Notes: generated by a model not told the origin, from the letters alone. 64,000 nucleotides of DNA from Sphingomonas rhizophila (GCF_014396585.1 NZ_CP060717.1:62001-126000); one strand, 5' to 3'. Shown: positions 9,450 to 20,534, numbered from the stretch's first letter. Numbers and translations are program-made.

Positions 9450-11508
9450 CTGGGCGTCCCCGGAATGCTGTTGAAACGGAGCGAACGATAGGTTTCGAGA
9501 GAGTGCAAGGGCCGTGCGTGACCAGCGGGGACTTTTAAGCCCGATTGTCGTTCGAAATAGGCCAGCGAAGCGTCACGCCACCATTGCGCTTCGCGTCGCT
9601 GCCGGCTGAGCCTTGCCGAGACCGCATCGAACCGCTGGCGATCGACCCGGCCTTGCAGCGACGCCCAATCCATTTGCATCCGATCAACCTCGCCAAGGCC
9701 GTGGTCGTACCGGTTGGCCAGTGCCTGCCACAATGTTTCGCCCGACCGCATCCGGTAGGTCCATGGCACGTGGTGGAACCACAGCAGCAGCCGATCGGGC
9801 ACACAGCCGAGCGATGACCAGCATGAGGCGACGGGCGCGGCATATTGATCCGCCGCGCCGCCGCCGCGCGCGGTCCGGTCGAAGCCGATGCCGCCGCGAT
9901 CCGCCTGATGATAATAGGTGGGGTTCCAGTCGGGGCGCGGCATGTTGTCGACCCACGGCGCCGGGCCATGATGATGATCGCTTCCCATCAGATGGGTCAG
10001 GCCCAGCGGCGTCATGGTATCGACAACCGCTTCGCGCGACCGCAGCATCATCGACCGGATGGTCGCGACGACCGCGGGGTCGAGGCCCCAGGTCTGAGCG
10101 ATCCATTCGTCGGCGATCGCGGCCGGATCGAGCGACGGATCCCATGCCATGCGCCCGAACGCGTACCAGTTGGCCTGGTCGAAGTCGGATCCGGTCCAGT
10201 TGCGATCGTCGCCAACGTTTGAAACGCCGCTCATCGCGGCGAGATGGCCGGCGACGTCGTGGCCACAGGCGGGGCGGCACGTATCCGCGGCCAGCACTTC
10301 TTTCCACAGCGGGGCGAGGAACGCGAGGTGGGTGGAAAAGCCGAGGTATTCCTTCGTCACCTGCCCTTCGAAGGCCAGCCGCGTTCGCGGCATCGCGCCG
10401 AACAGGGGATGGAAAGGCTCACGCGGCTGGAAATCGAGCGGTCCGTTCTTGACCTGGACGATGACGTTCGACCGGAATTTGCCGTCGAGCGGCGCGAATT
10501 CGTCATAAGCCTGGCGAACCCGGTCAGTCGTCCCGGGCGTGTAGACGAACGCCCGCCACATCACGACACCGCCATGCGGCGCCAGCGCGTCGGCCATCAT
10601 GTTCGCACCGTCGGCGTGGCTTCGGCCGTATTGCTGCGGACCCGGCTGGCCTTCGCTGTTGGCCTTGACCAGGAATCCGCCGAAGTCCGGGATGGCGCGG
10701 TAGATTTCGGCGGCCTTCGCTTTCCAGAACGCCCGCACGGCGGGATCGAGGGGTCGGCGGTCGTCAGTCCGCCGATCTCGATCGGCGCGCTGAACCGTGC
10801 CGTCAGATAGACGCGCATTCCCCATGGCCGAAGGATGTCTGCTACCGATGCGGCCTTGCGGATGAAGGCCGGCGTAAGTATCGTCGCGCTGGCGTTGACG
10901 TTGTTGAGCACCGCGCCGTTGATTCCGATCGACGCATTGGCGCGGGCGTAGTCGGTCAGTCGCCGGTCGGACGATGCTGGCAGCAATGACCACCGGAAGA
11001 TGGAGCGGCCGGCGTAGCCGCGTTCCACGAACCCATCGAGATTGTCCCAGTGATTGAGCAGGCGGAGTGGGTAGCGCGGCTTGTCCGCTTGCTCGATCCG
11101 CGCCCCGGCCGCGCCGGTTTGGACCAGGCGGAGATAGGCGAATGCGCCATAGAGAACGCCGGCCGGCTGGTTGGCCGCAATCACGATGGCATCGCCGCCG
11201 CCGACGCGGAGAGTGCGGATCGAATATCCTTCCTGGCCGAGGGCGCTCAGATCCAGTTTGAGCGATGCGATGGCAGGACTGCGCGGCGTCCCGACGATCA
11301 GCCTTTCCGGCCGTCCGCTCAGTCCCCGGCGAAGTTCGTCGACCGCCGACCGGATGATCGGGTGACGCTCACTCGCGGCGATCGACGGCGCGGCAGCACC
11401 GGGCCGTTCGTCGTGGTAGCGAAGCCATAAGCGATAGCCATCCTCCGCCGCTGCCGGGCTTGCGGCGAACAGGATCAACAGGAGGAACAGGACACGCAAT
11501 CGATACAC
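9446..11508 (-). CDS. GH67 alpha-glucuronidase (apparent frameshift)
   Basis: About 687 aa after repair. Cleaves the alpha-1,2 bond between (4-O-methyl)glucuronic acid and the terminal xylose of xylo-oligosaccharides. Visible are a signal peptide (FAASPAAAED), the N-terminal GH67 domain, the barrel with LLNHWDNLDG and the strongly conserved VKANSEGQPGP, and a C-terminal part with MRSGETLWQALANRYDHG. The frame breaks at GGGG 10750-10753. A fifth G restores TTADPLDPAVRAFW. The start is a GTG. It is divergent from GH10 with one operator between them and is followed by the deacetylase gene with a 4-nt overlap. Confidence 0.92.
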
Positions 11509-11544
11509 TCCGGCGACACTTCCGTTGAGCGACGCGGCGAAGCC

Positions 11545-11558
11545 TGTTAGCGCTACCG
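11545..11558. promoter_or_regulatory. LacI-type operator between GH67 and GH10
   Basis: The site reads TGTTAGCGCTACCG and lies in the 76-nt gap between the divergent GH67 and GH10 genes. It matches the locus consensus with a central CG and could serve both operons. Confidence 0.68.
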
Positions 11559-11584
11559 CAAGAAATCAAGCGGAGCCTTCGTCC

Positions 11585-12745
11585 ATGTCGTTTTCCATCG
11601 ATCGTCGTGCTGCGCTTGCCGGTATGGGCGGTGGCCTGGTTGCTGCCTGCACGCCGCTTCCACCTTCCAGGACCGTCGCACCCGATTCGCTCGACGGGCT
11701 GGCGCGGCGCAGCGGGCGGCGGTTCGGTTCGGCCGTCGCCTGGGGCCGTCCGGGCGCCGATCGCGGCAGCTTTGCCAACCCTGCCTACGCCGCGATCCTT
11801 GAGCGCGAATGTTCGCTGCTGGTGCCGGAAAATGAGCTGAAGTGGCAGTGGACCCGACCGTCGGCCGACCGCTTCGACTTCGCCCAATTCGACGAGATCG
11901 CCGCCTATGCGAAGGCCGGGAACTTCGGGCTTCGCGGACACACGCTCTTCTGGTTTCCGCAAAAATGGTATCCATCCTGGCTCGCGCGCCATGATTTCGG
12001 CGCTCGGCCATCCTTCGCCGCCCAGCTTCTGACCAGCCATGTCCAGACGGTTTGCCGGCGTTACGGGAACGCGATTGAATCCTACGACGTCGTCAACGAA
12101 GCGATCGAGCCCGCGACCGGCCAGATTCGCGACACCGTCATTTCGCGGACCCTTGGCGGGGAAGCGGCCATCGACCTCATGTTCCAAACGGCGCGGGCGG
12201 AGGCGCCTCACGCCGAGCTTGTCTACAACGACTATATGAGCTGGGAGCGGACTGGCGAGGACGAGACGCACATGCGTGGCGTCCTGAAATTGCTCGAAGG
12301 CTTTCGTCGGCGCGGGATACCGGTCGACGCGCTCGGCATCCAGTCGCACATCCGACTGCTCAAGAACCAGCCGGTCGCCGCAATCGTTCGCGAATCCGGG
12401 GGACCCTGGCGCCGTTTCGTCGAGGAAGTGGTTGCGATGGGTTACCGGATCCATCTCACGGAATTCGACGTGAATGACAAGGCGGCACCGGACGACGTCG
12501 CGGTTCGCGATTCGATGGTCGCTGACTTCGCTGGCGCGTACCTTGACCTGATGCTCAGCTTCCCGGCCGTGCGTGACGTCCTGGCTTGGGGAATGGTCGA
12601 CCGTTATAGCTGGCTGACCGATTTCGACCCGCGTGCGGACAAGTTGGTAAAGCGCGGTACGCCCTACGATTCGCAGTTCCGTCCCAAGCCGCTGCGCGCG
12701 GCCATCGCGCGCTCGCTGGCCGCGGCCCCACGCGCGGCCTCTTGA
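11585..12745 (+). CDS. GH10 endo-1,4-beta-xylanase, exported
   Basis: 386 aa. Cuts internal beta-1,4 bonds of xylan. A paired-arginine signal (SIDRRAALAGMGGG) ends in a possible lipobox LVAAC, which suggests Tat export and anchoring to the membrane. The barrel carries the acid/base Glu172 in DVVNEA and the nucleophile Glu293 in HLTEFDV, both typical for GH10. An in-frame start 60 nt upstream exists but would overlap the operator at 11545-11558, so 11585 is preferred. Divergent from GH67. Confidence 0.93.
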   Translation: MSFSIDRRAALAGMGGGLVAACTPLPPSRTVAPDSLDGLARRSGRRFGSAVAWGRPGADRGSFANPAYAAILERECSLLVPENELKWQWTRPSADRFDFAQFDEIAAYAKAGNFGLRGHTLFWFPQKWYPSWLARHDFGARPSFAAQLLTSHVQTVCRRYGNAIESYDVVNEAIEPATGQIRDTVISRTLGGEAAIDLMFQTARAEAPHAELVYNDYMSWERTGEDETHMRGVLKLLEGFRRRGIPVDALGIQSHIRLLKNQPVAAIVRESGGPWRRFVEEVVAMGYRIHLTEFDVNDKAAPDDVAVRDSMVADFAGAYLDLMLSFPAVRDVLAWGMVDRYSWLTDFDPRADKLVKRGTPYDSQFRPKPLRAAIARSLAAAPRAAS

Positions 12746-12769
12746 TTGATGGCCACGCCAGGTTCAGTT

Positions 12770-12783
12770 TGATAGCGCTAACG
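12770..12783. promoter_or_regulatory. LacI-type operator upstream of the PRC-like/JmjC/GH27 operon
   Basis: The site reads TGATAGCGCTAACG, a close match to the locus consensus, 44 nt before the first gene of the three-gene operon that ends with GH27. Confidence 0.7.
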
Positions 12784-12826
12784 GATCGACGCGAACCATC
12801 CGAAGCCGCGTGAGAGGATTGAAATC

Positions 12827-13267
12827 ATGAAGTCGAAAATCCTGGGCCTTATCCTTGCCATCGGCGTTTCCGGCCCCGCCCTCGCGCAGGCCACCGGCGC
12901 CGCCGTTCCGGGTGGCGGCGATGCGTCGCGCATCACCAACAACAACCGCCTGGAAAACAGCAATTACAACCGGGTCGTTTCCAAGATCGACCCGGTCAAG
13001 CCGGCCGATGAGAAGCCCGTCGCGGTCCGCAATGCCCGGCCGGCCCAGCCCGCCGAGGTGGTGGCCGGCAGCGCGCTTCGCGACGTCAACGGAGTTCCGG
13101 TCGGCAAGGTCGAGAGCGTGGAGTCGGATGGCGCGATCATCCTGTCCGGCGAAAAACGGGTGAAGGTGCCGCTGACGGCCTTCGGCAAGGATGACAGCGG
13201 ATTGCTAATCGCCGTGACGCAGACCAAGCTCAACGAGCTGATCGCGAAGGTTTCGAGCGCGAAGTAG
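12827..13267 (+). CDS. Small exported protein with PRC-barrel-like C-terminus
   Basis: 146 aa. A signal peptide (cleavage near GPALA-QA) is followed by an Asn-rich linker (TNNNRLENSNYN) and a C-terminal segment GSALRDVNGVPVGKVESV...VPLTAFGKDD resembling a PRC-barrel fold. No enzyme motif is visible. It is the first gene after an operator, 20 nt upstream of the JmjC-type gene and in the same presumed operon as the alpha-galactosidase. Function unknown. Similar short exported proteins occur in sphingomonads, but I cannot name the family with confidence. Confidence 0.7.
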   Translation: MKSKILGLILAIGVSGPALAQATGAAVPGGGDASRITNNNRLENSNYNRVVSKIDPVKPADEKPVAVRNARPAQPAEVVAGSALRDVNGVPVGKVESVESDGAIILSGEKRVKVPLTAFGKDDSGLLIAVTQTKLNELIAKVSSAK

Positions 13268-13287
13268 GCCGTAGCCGGGGCAGCGTC

Positions 13288-14322
13288 GTGGGATTGTCAC
13301 CGCCAATCACTGACCGGGCGTTGCCGGAAATCACGTCGCTGACAGCCGACGGCCTTGAGCAGGCGATCGGCGATGCCCGACCGCTGGTGTGGCGCGGCGC
13401 GGCGAAGCACTGGCCGGCGGTGGCGGCGGGACGGCAGTCGCCAGCCGGCCTTCGCGATTATCTGTCGTCCCTGTCGAACGAGAGCAAGGTGCAGTCGTTC
13501 GTCGCCGAACCGACGGTCGGCGGGCGCTACTTCTTCGACCATGGGCTTGATCAGTTCAATTTCGAGGTAATCGAGACCAGCCTTAACCGGTTGCTGCTGA
13601 CGCTCGACGATATCGATCGCAAGCAACATGGCCACACGGTGTACATGGGTTCGACCCCGACGCGGGCGATCATGCCGCGCTTTGCCGCCGAAAACCCGAT
13701 GCCCGTCCTGGCGAACAAGCCAACCGAACCCCGCGCCTGGATCGGCAATTCGAGCCGCATCGCCCCGCATTACGACGAGGCGGATAATATCGCGGTCGTG
13801 GTCAGCGGACGGCGGCGGTTCACGTTGTTCCCGCCAGAACAGGTCCGGAACCTGTACGTCGGACCGATCGACCGGACGGTGGCTGGCCAACCGACCAGCA
13901 TCGTCGATGTCGCTGCGCCCGACCTGGAACGATTCCCGCTGTTCCGGGAGGCCATCGATAGCGCGATGGCGGCGGAGCTTGATCCCGGTGACGCGATCTT
14001 CATTCCCAGCCTGTGGTGGCATGCGGTGGAAAGCGACGGGCCGCTCAACCTGCTGGTCAACTATTGGTGGGCCGATGGCCCCCCGGACGCCGGATCGCCG
14101 ATGCATGCCATCGTCCACGGCTTGCTGACGATCAGCCACCTTCCCGCCGACAAGCGGAAGGCGTGGCGGGAGATGTACGACCATTTCGTGTTCCGTCTGG
14201 ACAGCGATCCGGTCGCTCACATTCCCGAAAATTCGAGGAGCATTCTCGGTCAGACGTCCGAAACGCTTCGCCGCCGCATTCGCCATTATCTGATGAATGT
14301 CCTGCGGGCACTCGACCGCTAA
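13288..14322 (+). CDS. Cupin-8/JmjC-domain protein, putative Fe(II)/2-oxoglutarate oxygenase
   Basis: 344 aa, GTG start, cytoplasmic. The JmjC/cupin-8 core shows the metal-binding pair HYD in RIAPHYDEADN, a GRRRFTLFPPEQ strand, and a distal His in PGDAIFIPSLWWHAVE. This layout matches factor-inhibiting-HIF-like protein hydroxylases. The target is unknown. It sits between the PRC-like gene and GH27 (23 nt before GH27). As I recall, proteins of this type often occur near TonB receptors and tryptophan-halogenase homologues in Caulobacter and sphingomonads, which is also the case here. Confidence 0.82.
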   Translation: MGLSPPITDRALPEITSLTADGLEQAIGDARPLVWRGAAKHWPAVAAGRQSPAGLRDYLSSLSNESKVQSFVAEPTVGGRYFFDHGLDQFNFEVIETSLNRLLLTLDDIDRKQHGHTVYMGSTPTRAIMPRFAAENPMPVLANKPTEPRAWIGNSSRIAPHYDEADNIAVVVSGRRRFTLFPPEQVRNLYVGPIDRTVAGQPTSIVDVAAPDLERFPLFREAIDSAMAAELDPGDAIFIPSLWWHAVESDGPLNLLVNYWWADGPPDAGSPMHAIVHGLLTISHLPADKRKAWREMYDHFVFRLDSDPVAHIPENSRSILGQTSETLRRRIRHYLMNVLRALDR

Positions 14323-14345
14323 CGTCACATATTGAGGGGAAGCAG

Positions 14346-15569
14346 ATGATGATCAGGCGACGGGGCAAGTGGCTTTCCGGTTGTCTCGCGGCGGCGCTGA
14401 TGACCGTCCCGGCGGGCGCGCAGGAATTCGACCCCAATCATTTGCCCCCGTCGAAGGACCCGGCGCGAGTTCCCAACGGCTTGGCCAAGACGCCGCCGAT
14501 GGGCTGGAACAGCTGGAACAAGTTTGCGTGCGACATCAATGAACAGACCGTCCGCGCCAGCGCCGACGCGATGGTGTCGAGCGGCATGAAGGACGCTGGC
14601 TATACCTATGTGGTGATCGACGATTGCTGGCACGGTGAACGCGACGCCAACGGCTTCATCCAGGCCGACCCGGTCAAGTTCCCGTCGGGCATCAAGGCGC
14701 TCGCCGACTATGTGCACTCAAAGGGCCTGAAGTTCGGAATCTACTCCGACGCCGGCCGGATGACCTGCGGCAAGCGTCCCGGAAGCCAGGGGCATGAGTA
14801 TCAGGACGCGCTGACCTATGCGCGGTGGGGCGTCGATTATCTCAAGTACGACTGGTGCTACACGGGCACGCGCAATGCCGAGGAAGCCTACGCACTGATG
14901 GCCGATGCCCTAAAGGCAAGCGGGCGCGAGATTATCCTGTCGATCTGCGAATGGGGCACCAACAAGCCGTGGCTGTGGGCGTCGAAGATCGGCAATTTGT
15001 GGCGGACTACGGGCGACATTGGCGACTATTGGTCGGGCAAGCGGGAATGGCGTCGCGGGATCCTGGACATCGTCGACGAGAATGAGCCGCTGGCTCCCTA
15101 TGCCGGGCCGGGACATTGGAACGATCCCGACATGCTGGAAGTCGGCAACGGCGGGATGACCACCGCCCAGTATCGGTCGCATTTTTCGCTTTGGTCGATG
15201 ATGGCCGCGCCGCTGATTGCCGGCAACGACATTGCCAACATGGACGCCGCCACGCGCTCGATCCTGCTCAACCGCGACGTCATCGCGATCAACCAGGATG
15301 TGCTGGGCAAGCAGGGCCGCCGCATCCGTCGGCACGGCGACCTGGAGGTGTGGTCCCGGCCACTGTCCGGTGGACGGACAGCCCTGCTGTTCTTCAACCG
15401 CGGCGCGGCGGCGGCGCCGGTTGCCGTGCGCTGGTCGGAGCTGGGGCTGACGAGCGCGCGGCCAAAGGTGCGCGACTTATGGGCACACCGCGAGCTGGGC
15501 CGAATTGCCAACGGTCATTCGGCGACGCTCGAGCCTTATGGCGTGGCGATGTATACGCTCACGCCCTGA
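14346..15569 (+). CDS. GH27 alpha-galactosidase, exported
   Basis: 407 aa with a signal peptide (AALMTVPAGAQE). Removes alpha-1,6-galactose side groups, for example from galactomannan. GH27 marks are PPMGWNSWNKF, the nucleophile Asp169 in YLKYDWC and the acid/base Asp262 in NDPDMLEVG, followed by a C-terminal beta domain. The ATG at 14346 is preceded by GAGGGGAAG. Last gene of the operator-12770 operon. It overlaps the convergent GH5 mannanase gene by 11 nt, which fits joint action on galactomannan. Confidence 0.93.
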   Translation: MMIRRRGKWLSGCLAAALMTVPAGAQEFDPNHLPPSKDPARVPNGLAKTPPMGWNSWNKFACDINEQTVRASADAMVSSGMKDAGYTYVVIDDCWHGERDANGFIQADPVKFPSGIKALADYVHSKGLKFGIYSDAGRMTCGKRPGSQGHEYQDALTYARWGVDYLKYDWCYTGTRNAEEAYALMADALKASGREIILSICEWGTNKPWLWASKIGNLWRTTGDIGDYWSGKREWRRGILDIVDENEPLAPYAGPGHWNDPDMLEVGNGGMTTAQYRSHFSLWSMMAAPLIAGNDIANMDAATRSILLNRDVIAINQDVLGKQGRRIRRHGDLEVWSRPLSGGRTALLFFNRGAAAAPVAVRWSELGLTSARPKVRDLWAHRELGRIANGHSATLEPYGVAMYTLTP

Positions 15570-16928
15570 CGGTGGGGAGGGCGCTAAGTTCCGCGGCGTG
15601 GCGGCGAAGCAGGTCCTGCGTCGAGGCATCGCCGTCGAGCACGCTGTACCATCCCTGCGGCTCATGCGGGGATCGCCAAGATAGCTGCTGTCGCCGGGCT
15701 TGAAGGCGAAGTCGGCATGGGCGGCGCGGCCTTCGCCGCCCCACGCCCAGAAGTTCGTCCCGGCCACCGGTCCGCCGGCGCGCATGCTGTCGAGCGCCAG
15801 TTCGAAGATGAGGCCGTAGAAGCGGTCGCGCCATCGCGTCGAGGCCGAGCGCTCGAAACCGCCGCTGTCGCGCGGGAAGCCGAATTCCTCGACCACCAGT
15901 GGCTTGCCGAGTTGGCTCGCGATGGCAATCTGTCGGGCGAGATAGGCGCGCGTGTTTGTTTCGACCTTCGGCCAGCTGCCGGCCAGGTCCTTGGGATCGG
16001 CCCACTCCCAGTTTTGCGGCCAGATGTGCGCGGTGACATAATCGATCGACGGCGCCGAATGCGCGTTGATAACGCAGGCGTCGTCATCTAGGCATCCTTG
16101 AGTCCCCTCGCTTCCGGTCGAGACGAGATGGTTGGAATCGAGCGACTTGATCAGGCGCGACGTGTCGGAAATCCACGCGAGATAATCGCGCAAATGATTC
16201 AGTCCAACCTCCTTGCCGCCGCCGGGCCGCGGCTCGTTGGCAAGCTGCCATGACTGGATGGTCGGGTCGTCGGCATAGCGGATGCCGGTCACGCTGTTGG
16301 TGCGCGTCACGACGGCGCGGACATAGTCGTGATATTGCGCGACAGCCTGCCGGTTGGCGTAGAACTGCGAGGACATGTCGGCGAATTCCGGCCACGGGTG
16401 GGCCGGGTCGTTCATGTTGATGAAGCGGCCGCCGTTGTTCCAGTAGAGATAGGTCATCATCCCGCCGGACCATTCCCAGAAATTGGTCAGGTAGATGACC
16501 GCACGGAGGCCGCGTTTGCCCATCTCGGCAAGTGTAAAATCGAGCCCTTTCAGAAGGGTCTCGCTGTAAGCCGACGTTCGATCGCGAAACGTGGGCGTGA
16601 CCGAATTCTTGAGCGGCGAATCTTCCGACGAACCCAGCAGCCTGATGTTGGTCAGTCCCAGCACGGCGATCCGGTCCAGCTCCCGCTGCAACCGGCCGCG
16701 GTCGCCGTACGCCGCCTCAGCACCGAGATAGGCAGCGTACCACATGTTCGTTCCGACATAGCGATAGCGCCGCCCGTCGAGCGTCAGCGCCGTGCCCGAT
16801 CGTCCGACGAACGGGCGGGCGACCGGGGCACCAACAGGAATGGCGCATGAAGCAAGCGCCGCGGCGGTCCCGCCGACGAAGGTGCGCCGGCCGAGCGGCG
16901 TCGACAGAATGTTGCGCGGTGATGTCAT
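15559..16928 (-). CDS. GH5 endo-beta-mannanase, exported (apparent frameshift near C-terminus)
   Basis: About 456 aa after repair. A Tat-type signal (LGRRTFVGGTAAALASC, with a possible lipobox) precedes a GH5 barrel with acid/base Glu232 in WQLANEPRP and nucleophile Glu348 in VVEEFGFP, and the NFWEWSGG block seen in mannanases. The frame breaks at GGGG 15668-15671. A fifth G gives the sensible end YLGDP-PHEPQGWYSVLDGD, stopping at 15559; without repair the reading continues as a low-complexity tail to 15477. The ATG at 16928 is chosen because the Tat signal follows it directly. It is divergent from the TonB receptor with an operator between. Confidence 0.88.
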
Positions 16929-17040
16929 GATGGATTTGCTCCCCTGGGGACCCCGGCCTCTCCGGACCGGTTGTGACAAAATTGCTGCACTAAGCGGATG
17001 CCGTGTCGCGTTTAATCAGAATGCACATTGCGCGGTTAAT

Positions 17041-17054
17041 TGATAGCGCTATCA
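17041..17054. promoter_or_regulatory. LacI-type operator between GH5 mannanase and TonB receptor
   Basis: Perfect 14-base palindrome TGATAGCGCTATCA in the 197-nt gap between the divergent mannanase and receptor genes. It is identical to the site at 30776-30789. Confidence 0.82.
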
Positions 17055-17125
17055 TTCAAATCGACTCGTAGAGATTGCGGCCACGATTCGTGGACCGCGG
17101 CCGGAGTTCATAGGGGAGGGCATCC

Positions 17126-20100
17126 ATGATTTCTCGCTCGGTTCGTCTTCGTGCGCGGTCGCTCGCTGCGGGGCCTCTTCGGTCGTGCTTGCGACGATGT
17201 TCCTGCTGCCTGGCCATGCCTTTGCGCAGCAGACCGATGACTCGGCCTCGGCGACGACGTCGGTCAGCGCTCAGACCGACCCTGACGCGGGCAACAATCC
17301 GGAAACATCGCCCGCCAATGCAGCGACCGACGATCCGACAACGGTCATCGTGACCGGCCAGCGCCGCGCCCTCGCGACGTCGCGCAACATCAAGCGCAAC
17401 GCCGACACGGTCGTCGATTCGATTACCGCGACCGACATCGGCGCCTTTCCCGACAAATCGGTGGCGGAAGCGCTCCAGCGCGTGCCCGGCATCACCGTCA
17501 ACCGGTTCGCCGCGACCAGCGACACCGCGCACTTCTCGGCTGAACCGTCGGGCGTCATCGTCCGCGGCCTCCCGCAGGTCCGCTCCGAATTCAACGGCCG
17601 CGATTCGTTCAGCGCCAACAGCTCGCGCGGCCTCAGCTGGGGTGACATTACGCCGGAACTGATGGCGGGTGTGGACACCTACAAAAACCAGACCGCCGAA
17701 ATGATCGAAGGCGGGATCGCCGGCTCGATCAACTTGCGTACGCGCGTGCCGTTCGATGCGACCGGGCAGCTGTTCCAGGTCGGCGCGAACATGAACTACA
17801 ACGACCTGTCGAAGAAGTGGACGCCCGACGCGAACGTCTTCTACAGCAATCGCTGGCAGACCGGCATCGGCGAAATCGGCCTGATGGGCAACGCGGCCTA
17901 CTCGCGGGTCGTCACGGCCTCGCAGGGCATCCAGTATGGCCGTGCCGCGATCATCGACAACGGCTTCGGGCCGGACGGTCCGGACACGGCCTACATCCCC
18001 TATTCGATCAACTTCCTCGACAACGAATATGACCGCAAGCGCACCGGCATCGCGCTCGCCGGCCAGTGGCGCAGCAACGATCGCAAGCTGCTCTTCACGA
18101 CCCAGTTCAACCGGTCGGTGTACAAGAACACCTGGCAGGAACGCTCGTTCGGCGCCTTCGGCCTTGGCCCCGACCTTTTCGGTCAGGATGTTCGCGCCCG
18201 CGTCGTCGGACCGCTCAATGGGTCTGGCAATCTGAGCGGACGCGTTCCGATTCCGGCACCGGGGACACCTGACTTCACGTTCGATTCGGACGGGAATTTC
18301 CAGTCGGGGACATTCAACCGCGACAACAGCGCGGGCAATTCTGGTGGGGCAGCCCGGACGCGAACCAGGGGTTTGGCGCCAACGACCAGGGCGAGCCGAT
18401 GTTCAACGCCTGCTATAACTGGGGCGGCGCGGCGAATTGCGAATATCGTGCGCCCGGCCAGCCAAGCTATGCGTCGGAAGTCGGCACCGGCAGCCGCATG
18501 AACCAGAACCGCAACATGACGATGGACTTTGCGGGCAACCTGAAATGGGAGGCGACCGACCGCCTGCGGTTCAATTTCGACGGCCAGTATGTGAAGTCGG
18601 AAATCGACAACTACGACATCTCGGTCGAACATCACTCATTCGCCAACGTCTTCCTCGATGCGACGGGCGAATATCCGCGCATCGAGCTGTCGGCCCCGAC
18701 CAACGTCAACCAGTCGGCTGGCGGCCTCGCCAACGCCAACAACTGGTACCTCCGTTCGGTCATGGACCATCTGGAGGAAAGCGAAGGCACCGAATGGGCC
18801 TTCCGCGGCGATGCGGAATATGACCTCAACACCAATTGGCTGTCATCGCTGAAGGTCGGCGCTCGCTATGCTGATCGCGACCAGACGGTGCGGTGGTCGA
18901 CCTACAACTGGGGCAATGTCGCCAACACCTGGGGCGACAACCAGCAGGCGTATTGGAACCTCGACAGCCCGGTTTATCCCAGCGGCCTCTTCGAAATTTC
19001 GCCGTTCGGCCAGTCGTTCTTCGGCGGCAACCTCGGCGAATTCCCGTTCGTGCCGGTCGACGCGCTGAAGGCGCACCGGACCGACGAATACAGCTACGAC
19101 AACATCGGGGTTGGTTCGCAACAGTGGCGCCCGATCTGCACCCGCCTGAACGAACTCCCGGACAGCTGCTTCGTCGACAACGAAATCGCCGACGTGTCGG
19201 AAACGACCAAGGCGCTGTACGCCATGCTGCGTTTCGGCGGGCCCGATGCCCAGATCGGCGGGATGACGATTTCGGGCAACGTCGGCGTTCGTTACGTCAA
19301 CACGAAGAATGTCAGCTCGGGCTACACCCGCTTCCCCCAGAACAACTACGTCTATTTCGAAGGCGATCCGCCCGAGGCCGTTTGCGACGGTGTCCTGGAA
19401 GTCGATCCGGAGCAGCCGCCGCCTCCGGCGGGCACTCCGGCAGACCCGGCGTTCTGCTACCTGTCGGACGATGACCTGGCCTTCATCAACGGTGCCTCGA
19501 CCTCCAGCACGGCCAAGGCTTCGCATCATCAATGGCTGCCAAGCTTCAACGTCAAGGCGGACCTGTCGCCGGGCTGGCTGGTGCGCTTCGCCGCGTCGAA
19601 GGCCATGTCTCGTCCCGACATGGGGCTCCTGAAGAACTTCACGTCGGTGACGACCGGCCTGCCCAGCGACGCCAGCGATCCTCGCTACATCCGCGAAGGC
19701 AACAGCCCGACCGGCGAAGTGATCGGGGTCACGCCGACGTACGAGGCGAATGCCTACAACCCGTATCTGAAGCCGACGACCGCGTGGCAGTTCGACCTTT
19801 CGCTCGAACATTACTTCGGGAACGCCGGCCTGTTCAGCTTTGCCGTGTTCCACAAGAGCTTCAAGGATTACATCCAGTACGGCATCTTCAACCTCGACCT
19901 GACGAATAACGGGGTCACGCGGACCGTCCGTGTCCGTGGTCCGGCCAATGGTGGCGGCGCCAAGATCAAGGGCTTCGAAGTGGCCTACAACCGCTTCTTC
20001 GACTTCCTGCCGAAGCCGCTCGACGGTCTCGGTATCCAGGCCAACTACACCTATGTGAAGAACAGCGGGGTGCCGAATTCGGCGCTGACCCCGGTGGGTA

Positions 20101-20519
20101 GCACCGGCGGCAACCAGACGAACGACGGCAACGCCGGAACGGCCTTGAACCCGGGTTCGCTCGAAGGACTGTCGAAGCATTCGGCCAACCTTGTCGGCCT
20201 GTATGAAAAGAACCGTCTGGCGGTTCGACTGGCCTACAACTGGCGGTCGAAATATCTCGTCACGGTGGTCGACTGCTGCGTCTATCTGCCGGTGTGGCAG
20301 AAGTCGGCAGGCTTCCTCGATGGCTCGATCCGCTACGGGCTTAGCGACAATATCGAATTGAGCTTCCAGGGCAGCAACCTGCTCAACACCAAGACCAGGC
20401 TCTTGCAGCAGGTGACCGACGAAGACAGCCCCGAAGGGCGCATCGTCCTGACGCCGAATGCCTGGTTCCAGAACGACCGCCGCTTGACCATGGGTGTCCG
20501 CGTCCGGTTCGGTAAGTAA
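17126..20519 (+). CDS. TonB-dependent outer-membrane receptor (two apparent frameshifts)
   Basis: About 1131 aa after repair. Takes up oligosaccharides across the outer membrane using TonB energy. The ATG at 17126 follows GGGGAGGG. A G missing from GGGG 17170-17173 breaks the signal peptide, which resumes as VVLATMFLLPGHAFAQQ. The TonB box region (TTVIVTGQRRALATS) and plug domain (ITATDIGAFPDKSVAEALQRVPGI) match the Xanthomonas/Caulobacter receptor type. A second break near GGG 18333-18335 is repaired to SAGQFWWGSPDAN. The barrel ends with VRVRFGK. No SusD-like partner is encoded nearby. An operator lies upstream and a strong terminator follows. Confidence 0.9.
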
Positions 20520-20534
20520 TCGTTCGTCACGATC

